Below are positions 10,065-17,920 of a stretch of DNA of 64,000 nt, piece by piece. The notes beneath the pieces were generated by a model that was not told where the DNA came from, made no database searches, and saw only the letters and a program-made list of their open reading frames with translations. This stretch comes from Shewanella baltica (GTDB lineage: Bacteria; Pseudomonadota; Gammaproteobacteria; Enterobacterales; Shewanellaceae): the NCBI RefSeq assembly GCF_900456975.1, contig NZ_UGYM01000002.1, positions 4,030,001 through 4,094,000 of the forward strand, written 5' to 3'. Every line of letters begins with the position of its first letter. Within the stretch, counting starts at the first letter, position 1. The position numbers were made by a program, and so were the translations under genes.

Positions 10065-10326
10065 ACGTCAGATCACCATCTGTAACAAACTGGGATTACA
10101 TGCCCGTGCCGCCACTAAGTTGGTGGTACTGGCATCCGAGTTTGATGCGACCATCACCTTAATACAAGGCGATAAACAGGCATCTGCCGCCAGCGTGCTC
10201 GGCTTATTGATGCTTGAGACTGGCATGGGTAAAACCATTAAACTTATCGCCGAAGGCCCAGATGCTGAGCCCGCTCTGGATGCCATTTGTGCCTTAATCG
10301 ACGCTAAGTTTGACGAAGCCTGTTAG
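10051..10326 (+). CDS. ptsO: NPr, HPr-like phosphocarrier of the nitrogen PTS
   Basis: A 91-residue HPr-fold protein. The active-site His is in [12 protein letters not shown] (His about 17), and the regulatory Ser region is present near [17 protein letters not shown]. It passes phosphate from EI-Ntr (PtsP) to PtsN. It begins inside the 3' end of rapZ and closes the rpoN cluster; 340 bases of non-coding DNA follow. Confidence 0.93.
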   Translation: MPKLERQITICNKLGLHARAATKLVVLASEFDATITLIQGDKQASAASVLGLLMLETGMGKTIKLIAEGPDAEPALDAICALIDAKFDEAC

Positions 10327-10666
10327 TTTGATTTCATACTCAGTGTTCCACACAGGCACTCAGATCAGTACACATCACACTTAGCACTGCTTATTTGTGC
10401 AGTTCACATCTCGTTTCAAAAGCTTGGCGACATATTTGTCGCTCGACGGCACGAACCATAGGCGATTACACTAGCGAGCATTACCGCTGACTCACCTTAG
10501 TTTTAGCCGCCTTAATCTATGCGTAAAACGCATGACCTATGCCAGAGCGCTCTATCTGTGACTGAAGCATAGTTATCGCGAAGTCACCGCTAAGTCTCAG
10601 CCCTGCGCCAAGCAGCGCACTCTCGAACCAATTTGCCGCACAGTGGCGGACAACTATGGAGGACAA
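10327..10666. other. Non-coding leader region before mgtE
   Basis: 340 bases between ptsO and mgtE. Two small hairpins are visible: GCGACA tatt TGTCGC (10427-10442) and ATGCGT aaa ACGCAT (10519-10533). I looked for M-box or yybP-ykoY riboswitch features and did not recognise either. The mgtE ribosome-binding site GGAGG is at the right end. Confidence 0.5.
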
Positions 10667-12031
10667 ATGCCCGTAGATAATTCAGAAAACGATCACACCG
10701 GACATAGTCTCGACCAGTTAAACCAAGCGCTTAGCAGTGGCATGTTTGTGCACGTGCGTAACATGCTGCAAAAAATGGCCGCCTCAGATATCGCGCTGAT
10801 CTTAGAATCCTCACCACCCAGCGCCAGACAAGTGCTGTGGCAGCTTATCGATCAAGAACAAATAGGCGACATACTCGACGAGTTAAGCGAGGAACTCAAA
10901 GATCCGCTGATCCGCAGCATGAGTCCTGAGCGAGTTGCGAAAGCGACGGCGAGCATGGACACCGATGATCTGGCCTATATTCTGCGTAGTCTTCCCGATG
11001 CCGTTTACAAGCAAGTGCTGCAGTCGATGACGGAACAAAACCGCCAGCGGGTAGAACAGGCCTTATCCTATCCCGATGAAACCGCCGGCAGCTTGATGAA
11101 CACAGATACCGTCACCTTAAGACCCGATGTAAATATCGATGTGGTGCTGCGCTATCTTCGCCAAAGGGGCAACCTGCCAGACACCACAGATACCTTATAT
11201 GTCGTCGATAAACAGGACAAAGTGCTCGGCGGTGTCAGGCTGGCAGATCTACTGACTTGCGCGCCAAGCACCACAATTCGCAACATCATGGACCCCGATA
11301 TCCAAAGTATTCCTGTGAGCATGTCCGACAGTGAAGTGGCGCAGAAATTCGAACGCAATGACTGGGTATCAGCTCCCGTTGTTGATAGCGATGGCAAGCT
11401 GCTAGGACGAATAACAATCGATGACGTGGTCGATGTTATCCGCGAAGATGCCGAACATTCCATGATGGGGATGGCGGGGATGGACGATGACGAGGATACT
11501 TTTGGCCCTGTGCTAAAAAGTACCCTACGTCGCTCACTCTGGCTCACGATTAACTTGTTCGCGGCACTGCTCGCCTCCTCTGTCAGCAATATGTTTGAAG
11601 GCACTATCGAGCAATTTGCCACTATCGCTATCTTGATGACAATTGTCCCTAGCATGGGCGGTGTGGCTGGTAATCAAACCTTAGCGCTCGTGATCCGCGG
11701 TATTGCCTTAGGCCATATCGGCCAAAGCAACGCCCGTTGGCTTATCGGTAAAGAATTATCGATTGGCTTTCTCAATGGCTTAATGTGGTCGATTTTAGTC
11801 TTTGTTGCCGTGTTGCTGTGGAAGGATGATATGGCACTGGCGGGATTAATTGGCAGTGCCATGCTGATCAACATGACAGTGGCTGGGCTTGCAGGTGCGA
11901 GTATTCCATTGATTTTAAAACGCCTTAAAATCGATCCCGCCCTCGCTGGCGGCATGGTGCTCACCACAGTCACTGACGTGGTTGGCCTGTTCGCCTTCCT
12001 CGGGTTAGCGACGCTCTATCTGATGCACTAA
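10667..12031 (+). CDS. mgtE: MgtE-type magnesium channel/transporter
   Basis: A 454-residue Mg2+ channel. It has a cytoplasmic N-domain (about residues 20-130, helical, acidic), two CBS domains (about 135-260, SLMNTDTVTLRPDVNIDVVL and NIMDPDIQSIPVSMSDSEVA), a plug helix, and five membrane helices (about 285-454). The pore-lining TM2/TM5 signatures are seen in GVAGNQTLALVIRG and GMVLTTVTDVVGLFAFLG. The frame is open to a GTG at 10643, but ATG 10667 follows GGAGGA at a good distance. It ends 15 bases before a short tandem repeat and a bidirectional terminator. Confidence 0.94.
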   Translation: MPVDNSENDHTGHSLDQLNQALSSGMFVHVRNMLQKMAASDIALILESSPPSARQVLWQLIDQEQIGDILDELSEELKDPLIRSMSPERVAKATASMDTDDLAYILRSLPDAVYKQVLQSMTEQNRQRVEQALSYPDETAGSLMNTDTVTLRPDVNIDVVLRYLRQRGNLPDTTDTLYVVDKQDKVLGGVRLADLLTCAPSTTIRNIMDPDIQSIPVSMSDSEVAQKFERNDWVSAPVVDSDGKLLGRITIDDVVDVIREDAEHSMMGMAGMDDDEDTFGPVLKSTLRRSLWLTINLFAALLASSVSNMFEGTIEQFATIAILMTIVPSMGGVAGNQTLALVIRGIALGHIGQSNARWLIGKELSIGFLNGLMWSILVFVAVLLWKDDMALAGLIGSAMLINMTVAGLAGASIPLILKRLKIDPALAGGMVLTTVTDVVGLFAFLGLATLYLMH

Positions 12032-12045
12032 CGCACTAATGTTTT

Positions 12046-12080
12046 AACGCTTTAACGCTTTAACGCTTTAACGCTTTAAC
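12046..12080. repeat. 8-bp tandem repeat (AACGCTTT), about 4.4 units
   Basis: Four perfect copies of AACGCTTT plus a final AAC lie between the mgtE stop and its terminator. A half-match (AACGCACT) precedes them. Such short arrays can change in copy number by slippage; being after the stop codon it should not affect the protein. Confidence 0.9.
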
Positions 12081-12096
12081 AATTTGAGTTTATAAC

Positions 12097-12126
12097 AAAA
12101 ACGGCACCGAAAGGGTGCCGTTTTTT
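12097..12126. terminator. Bidirectional rho-independent terminator (mgtE / ModA-like gene)
   Basis: Stem ACGGCACC / GGTGCCGT with an A-run before and a T-run of six after. It lies between the 3' ends of mgtE (plus) and the ModA-like gene (minus), so it can serve both. Confidence 0.9.
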
Positions 12127-12150
12127 ATCTCGCTGAAAAACTAAATAAGG

Positions 12151-12993
12151 CTATTTTGCCGGAGGTTGAAAGCCATAACTGCTCAGTATAGCTTGGCCTT
12201 TTGCCGATAGAATAAACTCAGCTAACGGCGTTGCGGCAGCATTAGCGCCCTGCAAAACCAGCAAACCATAGTCGGCCCCCACGGCGAGTTCCTGCGGTAA
12301 GTCGATGATTTGTAGACTCGGCACTTCTTTTTTAGCCAGCACAGCATTGGTGCAATAGGTTAAAAAGATATCTGCTTGCTTGTTTTCCATCACCCAGCCA
12401 TAAGGATTGCGATCTTTAGGTGGTTTAGCACTTTCAGGGCCGCCCGTCAGTTGCAATGCCTTGGTCTCTAACGCGGCTTTCGCATTGGGTTTTACCGCTT
12501 CGGCCTTAGCAAAAACGGCCCAGGCATAATCACCCGCCGGATCGGCTTTCGGGGTTGAGGTGCCAACTTTGACCTTAGGATCTAATAAGGTATCGAGTAG
12601 CGTTGCGCTCGTCACCTGAACATTATCCTGAGCAACTGCGCAGAGTTGATTACGGGCAAACATTTGCACCGCTTTCCCCTGACCCGCATCCACTAATGCC
12701 TGCGGATGTTTCATATTCGCCGAGGCAAAAATATCGACTTTTTCCCCCTCTTGAATGCGTTTTAACAGTAAACCAGATGGAGCATATTGTGCCGCAACAC
12801 TCGTTTGCGACTCGGCTTGATAAGCGGCAATAATATCTTTCATAGCAGTCTTTAAACTGCCTGCGGCGCGCAGCTCTATCGGCGCAGCTCCTGTGGTCAC
12901 TTCGGCTTTCATCGGCATTCCTTGTACAGCAGCCACCATGATGACAGGGCTTAAACTCAAGGCAACTAACACGTGTTTTCTTATCATAGTCAT
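12151..12993 (-). CDS. ModA-like periplasmic molybdate/oxyanion-binding protein (orphan)
   Basis: A 280-residue exported protein with a signal peptide (about residues 1-25) and a type-2 periplasmic-binding fold of the ModA family: LRAAGSLKTAMKDIIAAYQ, YAPSGLLLKRIQEGEKVDIFASANMK and a late PLAEFILSAKGQAILSSYGF. Molybdate or tungstate is the likely ligand, but closely related proteins bind other anions. No modB or modC lies beside it, so a distant permease would be needed. GAGGAG lies just before the chosen ATG (MTMIRKH). A ModF-type ATPase occurs elsewhere in the window (39.1-40.6 kb). Confidence 0.75.
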   Translation of the reverse strand: MTMIRKHVLVALSLSPVIMVAAVQGMPMKAEVTTGAAPIELRAAGSLKTAMKDIIAAYQAESQTSVAAQYAPSGLLLKRIQEGEKVDIFASANMKHPQALVDAGQGKAVQMFARNQLCAVAQDNVQVTSATLLDTLLDPKVKVGTSTPKADPAGDYAWAVFAKAEAVKPNAKAALETKALQLTGGPESAKPPKDRNPYGWVMENKQADIFLTYCTNAVLAKKEVPSLQIIDLPQELAVGADYGLLVLQGANAAATPLAEFILSAKGQAILSSYGFQPPAK

Positions 12994-13104
12994 ATTCTCC
13001 TCTGGGCGCTAAAAGTCATTCTTGTGACTTATCCCCATACAGAACGTGAAATCGATAAAGGGATCAAGCTGAACTCATCCCGAAGCAAACTGCTGTGATG
13101 TGAT

Positions 13105-13120
13105 TGTGGTGCAGATCACC
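13105..13120 (-). promoter_or_regulatory. Possible CRP-type site upstream of the ModA-like gene
   Basis: TGTGG-TGCAGA-TCACC matches the CRP consensus TGTGA-N6-TCACA at eight of ten positions. It is centred about 120 bases upstream of the ModA-like start. A by-eye match only. Confidence 0.25.
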
Positions 13121-13201
13121 CAAAACACAGGTTAGAGAGGACAAATTGTCTAGCTAAAATCTGCGGGGCACTTATCGCTAAATATACCTATTACAGAAAC
13201 A

Positions 13202-13227
13202 AAAAAGTCGCCCTCTGGCGACTTTTG
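13202..13227 (-). terminator. Rho-independent terminator of the OmpA-like gene
   Basis: AAAAGTCGCC (13203-13212) pairs with GGCGACTTTT (13217-13226). On the minus strand a T-run follows, 20-odd bases after the stop of the OmpA-like lipoprotein. Confidence 0.88.
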
Positions 13228-13248
13228 TAAAACTAGAATGCTTAATGT

Positions 13249-13941
13249 CTATTGACCCGTCGGCGTTAATACAATCTCAACGCGGCGGTTTTGGGCGCGG
13301 CCATTGGCATTAGCATTTGATGCGATAGGACTCGCTTCACCCATGCCTTTTGATTTTACACGAGCAGAGGCGACGTCTTTGCTCATCAAGTAATTACCCA
13401 CTTCACCCGCACGTACTTGTGACAGACGTAAGTTGTAAGAGTCTGAGCCACTGCTGTCGGTATAACCTAATACGTTAAGCTGCGTTTTGCTGTATTCCTT
13501 GGCCACAACCGCCATTGAGTTCAGCACGCGTTTAGCGCCGTCGCTTAACTCGGTTTGATCTACGCCGAAGGTGACTTCATTAGGCATGTTCAAAATGATG
13601 TTATCGCCGCTACGGGTCACACTCACGCCCGTTGAGGCGAGTTGTTGGCGTAATTTGGTCTCTTGCACATCCATGTAATAACCAATACCACCACCGACTG
13701 CCGCGCCTGATGCAGCACCAATTAAAGCACCTTTACCGCGGTCGCTTTTGCTCGAAGAGACTACGCCAATGGCAGCCCCTGCGACGGCACCAATCAATGC
13801 ACCACTGGTCGCTTTAGCGGTTTGTTGTTCGTTTGAATAGGGATTGATTGTTGTACAACCCGATGCAACTAGCGCGGTCGTCAATACCACTATGGCTAAC
13901 AGGGATGGTTTAGATTGCACTGCCTGAAAACACTTCATCAT
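13249..13941 (-). CDS. OmpA-family lipoprotein with glycine-zipper segment
   Basis: A 230-residue outer-membrane lipoprotein (YiaD-like). The lipobox is LVASGC (Cys about 29). A Gly/Ala-zipper region follows (about 45-90, SGALIGAVAGAAIGVV and GALIGAASGAAVGGGIGYY). The C-terminal OmpA domain (about 120-225) has the peptidoglycan-binding features YTDSSGSDSYNLRLSQVRA and NRRVEIVL. It probably ties the outer membrane to peptidoglycan. Transcribed alone: terminator 20 bases downstream, and AGAGGT upstream of the double ATG. Confidence 0.9.
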   Translation of the reverse strand: MMKCFQAVQSKPSLLAIVVLTTALVASGCTTINPYSNEQQTAKATSGALIGAVAGAAIGVVSSSKSDRGKGALIGAASGAAVGGGIGYYMDVQETKLRQQLASTGVSVTRSGDNIILNMPNEVTFGVDQTELSDGAKRVLNSMAVVAKEYSKTQLNVLGYTDSSGSDSYNLRLSQVRAGEVGNYLMSKDVASARVKSKGMGEASPIASNANANGRAQNRRVEIVLTPTGQ

Positions 13942-14292
13942 TTATGACCTCTTTATATGATTGATGACTGTGAATACCGCTCAAAGGGCAAGAAATATCA
14001 CTTCACACTAAGTAATACGAATGACCTAGGGATTGCCACAAGGCAGGCAGTATATAAGCAATTACGCTCGAGACAATCCTTTATCCATATTCAATTCTGC
14101 TAATCCAGATTTTAGTCAGCAAAGATACAGATTTCGGGCTTCAATCTTGGCTTAGACCGCCCAGCTCCATATCAAGCCGATGGCACCGAAATAGTGCGTC
14201 TTGCACCTTTTTTGTCAGCACTAAAAAATCACGCCGTTTTAATTCAATATACAAACTAATGATTTTAAACATTAAAATTAAAATTAGAATAT

Positions 14293-14308
14293 TGGCACGA
14301 ATTTTACA
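14293..14308 (+). promoter_or_regulatory. Candidate sigma-54 (-24/-12) promoter
   Basis: TGGCACG (14293-14299), four bases, then TTACA (14304-14308) matches the sigma-54 consensus TGGCACG-N4-TTGCW except that the -12 G is A. It lies 140 bases upstream of a 35-codon gene with a strong ribosome-binding site and the HTH gene after it. The 500-base gap before it (13942-14447) holds no other recognisable feature. Confidence 0.4.
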
Positions 14309-14447
14309 TACTACTAAGTGAGTAGACAGTTAGACGCGGTAGAAATCGCCGAAAACTCAAGTCGACTTCAACAGGATTAATCCAAATTAAATGGACCTAT
14401 CGAGACAGAAAATGAACTCGAGAATTTAAGGCCATGAAGGAGGAAGT

Positions 14448-14555
14448 ATGAAAACAGTCATGAACTTTATCGCACTATGTCGCCACGAATGGATTTGTCT
14501 GCGCCACCTAGGTCTGAGCCAGTGGGATTTAGAACAGCGTCAATATCATCAATAA
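14448..14555 (+). CDS. Small protein, 35 residues, function unknown
   Basis: An ATG with a near-perfect ribosome-binding site (AAGGAGGAAGT directly upstream) opens a 35-residue frame beginning MKTVMNFIALCRHEWICLRH and ending in a Gln/His-rich tail. It has four His, two Cys and three Trp and no obvious signal peptide or membrane helix. It lies 55 bases before the HTH gene at 14611 and could be in the same transcript. I do not recognise a family. The strong initiation signal is the main evidence that it is real. Confidence 0.5.
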   Translation: MKTVMNFIALCRHEWICLRHLGLSQWDLEQRQYHQ

Positions 14556-14610
14556 AAGGCAACGCAAACGGTCATATTTTAGTTAGAAAGCAGTAAAAGA
14601 GGGAACGCTC

Positions 14611-14844
14611 ATGGGAATCGCAGAAAATAGTCTCAAGCTACATGTTATCACCGAGGTTAAAGTGCAAGGTCGCTTACTGTCGGATGTTGCACGTCAATAC
14701 GGTTTATCTGCCAAGGCAGTCTATCAATGGGTGCGGGAAAGCGATCTGCAACCCCAGCAAAGAGAATGCGCATTAATGAGCGAGATTGCCCAACTGCAGA
14801 AAAGGATTAAACAGCTCAATAACGAGCTACGCACCATAGGTTAA
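14611..14844 (+). CDS. Transposase OrfA-like HTH protein (77 residues)
   Basis: A short protein with an N-terminal helix-turn-helix of the HTH_8/IS3-OrfA kind (LSDVARQYGLSAKAVYQWVRE, about residues 23-43) and a C-terminal Leu-heptad coiled coil (about 55-75). OrfA proteins are usually about 90-100 residues and precede an OrfB integrase gene; no OrfB follows here. It is either an IS remnant or an OrfA-derived regulator kept on its own. A GAGGGA ribosome-binding site and an intact frame favour an expressed gene. Confidence 0.6.
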   Translation: MGIAENSLKLHVITEVKVQGRLLSDVARQYGLSAKAVYQWVRESDLQPQQRECALMSEIAQLQKRIKQLNNELRTIG

Positions 14845-14895
14845 GCGCTGCATGGCAATTGAGTGCCAGTACAACAAGTTAAACGTGCCCGAATA

Positions 14896-14999
14896 GACAA
14901 GGCCGGACGAGATTGCATATCGCCCTGCTGATAACGCTAACGATGTAAAAGATGTGCTAACAACAATAATAACAGCGCCCTTTTTAGTCCGGCCTTGTC
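14896..14999. repeat. Inverted repeat with 13-bp perfect arms
   Basis: GACAAGGCCGGAC (14896-14908) and its exact complement GTCCGGCCTTGTC (14987-14999) enclose 78 non-coding bases. It lies 50 bases after the HTH gene. It could be the ends of a small MITE-like element or a long-range transcript stem. Confidence 0.7.
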
Positions 15000-15077
15000 G
15001 TCCAAATTGATGAACCCAGCGAAGATTGGGAAATAGTATTAAAACCGACAAACCAAACGAACAAAGACAATGCAAAA

Positions 15078-15184
15078 GTTTCGGCAAGACTGGGGAGGGA
15101 GTTATCTCCCCCAAGATCAAATATGTGAATTGTGCTCCCCCAAGTCATGAACATATTTCTCTCTCTAGTCTTGTCATTTTATTC
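15078..15184. repeat. Duplicated hairpin repeat, copy 1
   Basis: About 107 bases, repeated 205 bases further on. The central 47 bases (15119-15165) are identical in the two copies. Within it AAATATGT pairs with ACATATTT around the sequence GTGCTCCCCCAAGTCATG. Frames through the repeat (SPKIKYVNCAPPSHEHISLS) are open in both copies but have no credible start. Confidence 0.85.
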
Positions 15185-15283
15185 ACAGGATCAATGATGA
15201 TCCAGCGCTATAACGAGTGTGGCGCGCCAAGGAAGGCTGTGATTTAGTGTGCTGTTTTATAGATTGACTGAAGAGTTACCAAG

Positions 15284-15388
15284 GTTTCGGCAAGGATTGA
15301 GGGAGTTGTCTTCCCCAAAGATTAAATATGTGAATTGTGCTCCCCCAAGTCATGAACATATTTCTCTCTCAGCTCTTGTCCTTTTATT
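15284..15388. repeat. Duplicated hairpin repeat, copy 2
   Basis: Second copy of the repeat at 15078-15184. Identity is perfect across 15324-15370 and falls away towards both sides. The stretch 14845-15550 as a whole holds no recognisable gene. Confidence 0.85.
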
Positions 15389-15550
15389 ACACTGTTCGAT
15401 GATTGCTAGCTTGTTTATAGCAACAAGGATGGACCCAGCTCCAATCGGAGATTAAGCCAAGGGTTGGCTAACGCCAAAAATTAAATAACAATAATAAAAT
15501 CAGTAATAAAATCAACAATAAAAATAATAGTGACACTTAATTTTTAGCAT

Positions 15551-15580
15551 AAAAAAGACGCTACTTTGAGCGTCTTTTTT
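15551..15580 (-). terminator. Rho-independent terminator of the RIO kinase gene
   Basis: A perfect 12-bp stem, AAAAAAGACGCT / AGCGTCTTTTTT, with a 6-base loop, 22 bases after the stop codon at 15603. The stem ends are A/T runs, so it can act on either strand. Confidence 0.9.
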
Positions 15581-15602
15581 ATGGGCGAAAAACGACTGAC
15601 AA

Positions 15603-16463
15603 TTAATAGTCTTCTTCGTTTGCCTCTTGGATCCTTTGTTTACGCTCTTGCGCCTCTTCAAAGGCCGCTTGAATTTCCTCGAACACGGCACTGACATCGG
15701 CTTCGACCAACACTTCGGTAAACTCACCGGTTAATGGCGTTTCAGGCTTCAATTCACCCGCTTCAAACAGGGCCCAAATCTCTTTGGCATATTGTGTTTT
15801 CAACAGCTCAGGAGCATACAAGCCATAGTATTGGGTCATGTTATTCACATCACGCGCTAACATCCATTTGGCATGGTTATTCGCCGCGGCATCGACGGCC
15901 TGAGGCAAGTCGATAATCACTGGCCCTTCACTATCGACTAACACGTTAAACTCAGACAAGTCACCGTGCACTAAACCTGCACAGAGCATACGTTTGACAT
16001 AGGTCATCACCAACGCATGATCGTTCAGGGCTTTTTCTGCCGACATACTCACATCGTTCAATCTCGGTGCGACATTGCCCTCGGCATCCGTCACTAACTC
16101 CATCAGCAACACGCCATCAAAACAACCATAGGGCGTTGGCACGCGCACACCCGCATTCGCTAAACGATAAAGCGCTTCAACCTCGGCATTTTGCCAAGCT
16201 TCTTCCTGCTGATCGCGACCAAATTTAGAGCCTTTCTCCATCGCACGTGCACGACGGCTGTTGCGGACTTTTCGGCCTTCTTGATACAACACAGCTTGCT
16301 TAAAACTGCGCTTGTCCGCTTCTTTATAGACTTTGGCACAGCGGATATCATCACCACTGCGTACAACGTACACAGTGGCTTCTTTACCGCTCATTAACTG
16401 GCTAATGACCTCATCGACCAGTCCTTCATCAACCAGGGGTTGGATTCGTTTCGGAGTTTTCAT
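15603..16463 (-). CDS. RIO1-type atypical serine kinase
   Basis: A 286-residue RIO-family protein kinase/ATPase. Seen: the nucleotide-binding region EVISQLMSGKEATVYVVRSG (about residues 18-37, replacing the usual Gly-rich loop), the conserved Lys in RCAKVYKE, the catalytic loop HGDLSEFNVLV and the metal-binding IIDLPQAVD. RIO1 matures the small ribosomal subunit in archaea and eukaryotes. Bacterial members are common in Shewanella and relatives, but their substrate is not established. The C-terminal tail (about 250-286) is Glu/Gln-rich and probably helical. It is a single-gene unit with its own terminator. Confidence 0.9.
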   Translation of the reverse strand: MKTPKRIQPLVDEGLVDEVISQLMSGKEATVYVVRSGDDIRCAKVYKEADKRSFKQAVLYQEGRKVRNSRRARAMEKGSKFGRDQQEEAWQNAEVEALYRLANAGVRVPTPYGCFDGVLLMELVTDAEGNVAPRLNDVSMSAEKALNDHALVMTYVKRMLCAGLVHGDLSEFNVLVDSEGPVIIDLPQAVDAAANNHAKWMLARDVNNMTQYYGLYAPELLKTQYAKEIWALFEAGELKPETPLTGEFTEVLVEADVSAVFEEIQAAFEEAQERKQRIQEANEEDY

Positions 16464-16655
16464 AGCGCCCTTATACCTTACTTAGGCATGATATGGAATA
16501 CTGCGGGCAAATCTTCATACAAAAGCGGTCTCCAGCGGAAGTTTGATGAATATAGTTCAGGATTGTTAAACGAATTTTAAGTAAAAACTAATGCACTTGC
16601 GTGTTAAACACAATACCAGATTTACTGAGGACTTTGGCAAAGAAAGAGACTGAAA

Positions 16656-16766
16656 ATGAAGCTTAAACTAAAAGAATATTCTTTTCCGCCAACCTGTATA
16701 AAGCAAGAGGTAAAACCACTGCCACTCTCCTACAGCGAACATTCAAATTCAAGATCGCTCAAATAG
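16656..16766 (+). CDS. Possible small protein, 36 residues
   Basis: An ATG with GAGA eight to eleven bases upstream opens a frame beginning MKLKLKEYSFPPTCIKQEVK and ending RSLK. It is basic and has no membrane segment. It is the only candidate gene in the 335-base gap 16464-16798. The evidence is limited to the start signal and an uninterrupted frame; it may be chance. Confidence 0.22.
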   Translation: MKLKLKEYSFPPTCIKQEVKPLPLSYSEHSNSRSLK

Positions 16767-16798
16767 GTATCCTAGCTAACATTTAGCAAAAACTTAAC

Positions 16799-17116
16799 TC
16801 ACACAAATAAGGCAATCACACTTCCCACGGTCGCCGCCGCTTTCAATATTTGGCCAGCGCTGTAATACGTGTCGTTCGAATCATTCGCGTCATTAGGGGC
16901 TGTATCGGGAGTAGGCGCCTCAGTTTTGCTCATCGCAGCAACATCGGAACTGGGCTCAGCTTTGGGAGCCGCCAAGCCCAATGCGCCATAGGTAAAGGAT
17001 TTCAGTCCACTTGGCTCCGCCGTATCACTAGATTGATGAACCGATTTGGCCGTCGGTAATGAAGCAGAATGCGCCGATGAAACGGGTGAAATCATAGCTA
17101 ACCCCAAAGCAGACAT
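16799..17116 (-). CDS. Hypothetical exported protein with C-terminal hydrophobic helix
   Basis: At least 105 residues. The N-terminus is a signal-peptide-like hydrophobic stretch ending in SSAHSAS (about residue 20). The middle is a Pro/Ala/Ser/Asp-rich, probably unstructured linker (about 45-82), and the C-terminus is hydrophobic (AAATVGSVIALFV). The ATG has no ribosome-binding site, and the signal sequence seems to lack its basic start. In frame upstream the codons read FAINTL and then reach a stop, so the true start may be a rare codon or may have been lost. I do not recognise a family. Confidence 0.4.
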   Translation of the reverse strand: MSALGLAMISPVSSAHSASLPTAKSVHQSSDTAEPSGLKSFTYGALGLAAPKAEPSSDVAAMSKTEAPTPDTAPNDANDSNDTYYSAGQILKAAATVGSVIALFV

Positions 17117-17295
17117 TAAAGTGTTAATCGCAAACTAACACAATATCAGCCTGTTATCATGCATTCATCCACTAAACTGTGATGGATTCTGCCCAACAAA
17201 ATGCATCTATGACAGTATAAACGGCGGTATATAAAACTAGATCTCCCCCATAAGAGCCTTTATCCTAAACGCCACAGCATATAGAGAACTTGTCC

Positions 17296-17844
17296 ATGCA
17301 TTATCCTAGCCTTTTCCTCGCCCTTTCGGTCCTATCACTCACTCAATGCAGCAGCTTATCGATTGAAGAATGCGCCAATAGTGATTGGTTTGCCCTAGGA
17401 ATGGCCGATGGCAACCGTGGGACTAGCGCAGGGCAATTGAATCAATATCAAAAAGATTGCCGAGAATTTAATCTCAGCGTCGATACCGGACAATGGAAAC
17501 AAGGATACCAGCAAGGGTTAGCCAGTTACTGTCTTCCCGAAAATGGCTACCGCGTGGGCTTAGCGGGAGAAAGCTATTATGGGGTTTGCAGCAATAACGC
17601 CTTCGTTGAACGTTATAATCAAGGCCATCAACAATATCTGACTAACAAACGCTTATCTGAAATAGCCGATCGCTTAAATGCCATCGATAGAGAGATAAGC
17701 AGTCTTGATGGCAAGATCAATAATCTCACCGATAAGGCCGACTTATTGAAACAGAAAAACAGCCTACTCAATGAGAAGAACCAACTGTTAGATGAAAGAT
17801 CTCGCCTACGCAGACCCGATATGCGCTTCGAATTCAGATTCTAA
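17296..17844 (+). CDS. DUF2799 lipoprotein
   Basis: A 182-residue lipoprotein with the lipobox SLTQC at about residue 18. The DUF2799 pattern DWFALGMADGNRGTSAGQL is followed by QWKQGYQQGLASYC and NGYRVGLAGESYYGVC, so four Cys are spaced through the domain. The C-terminal 55 residues form a heptad-like coiled coil (IADRLNAIDREISSLDGKIN onward). Function of the family is unknown; the location is probably the outer-membrane inner face. I took the ATG at 17296 rather than the TTG six bases earlier. A strong terminator follows. Confidence 0.85.
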   Translation: MHYPSLFLALSVLSLTQCSSLSIEECANSDWFALGMADGNRGTSAGQLNQYQKDCREFNLSVDTGQWKQGYQQGLASYCLPENGYRVGLAGESYYGVCSNNAFVERYNQGHQQYLTNKRLSEIADRLNAIDREISSLDGKINNLTDKADLLKQKNSLLNEKNQLLDERSRLRRPDMRFEFRF

Positions 17845-17850
17845 GCCATA

Positions 17851-17883
17851 AAAAAACACTGAGCCCAATTGGACTCAGTGTTT
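17851..17883. terminator. Bidirectional terminator between DUF2799 and PAP2 genes
   Basis: AAACACTGAG pairs with CTCAGTGTTT, with CC/GG inside around an AATT loop, preceded by A-run and followed by T-run. The two flanking genes converge on it. Confidence 0.88.
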
Positions 17884-17920
17884 AGGTTAATCACATAGGT
17901 TATGTCAGTTTCACAGTCCG

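Noticed and set aside
10327..10666. Magnesium riboswitch before mgtE
   Set aside because: A long leader and two hairpins are present, but no conserved M-box or yybP-ykoY segments could be recognised.
15026..15455. Two successive frames sharing SPKIKYVNCAPPSHEHISL
   Set aside because: The likeness comes from a duplicated hairpin repeat; neither has a credible start signal.
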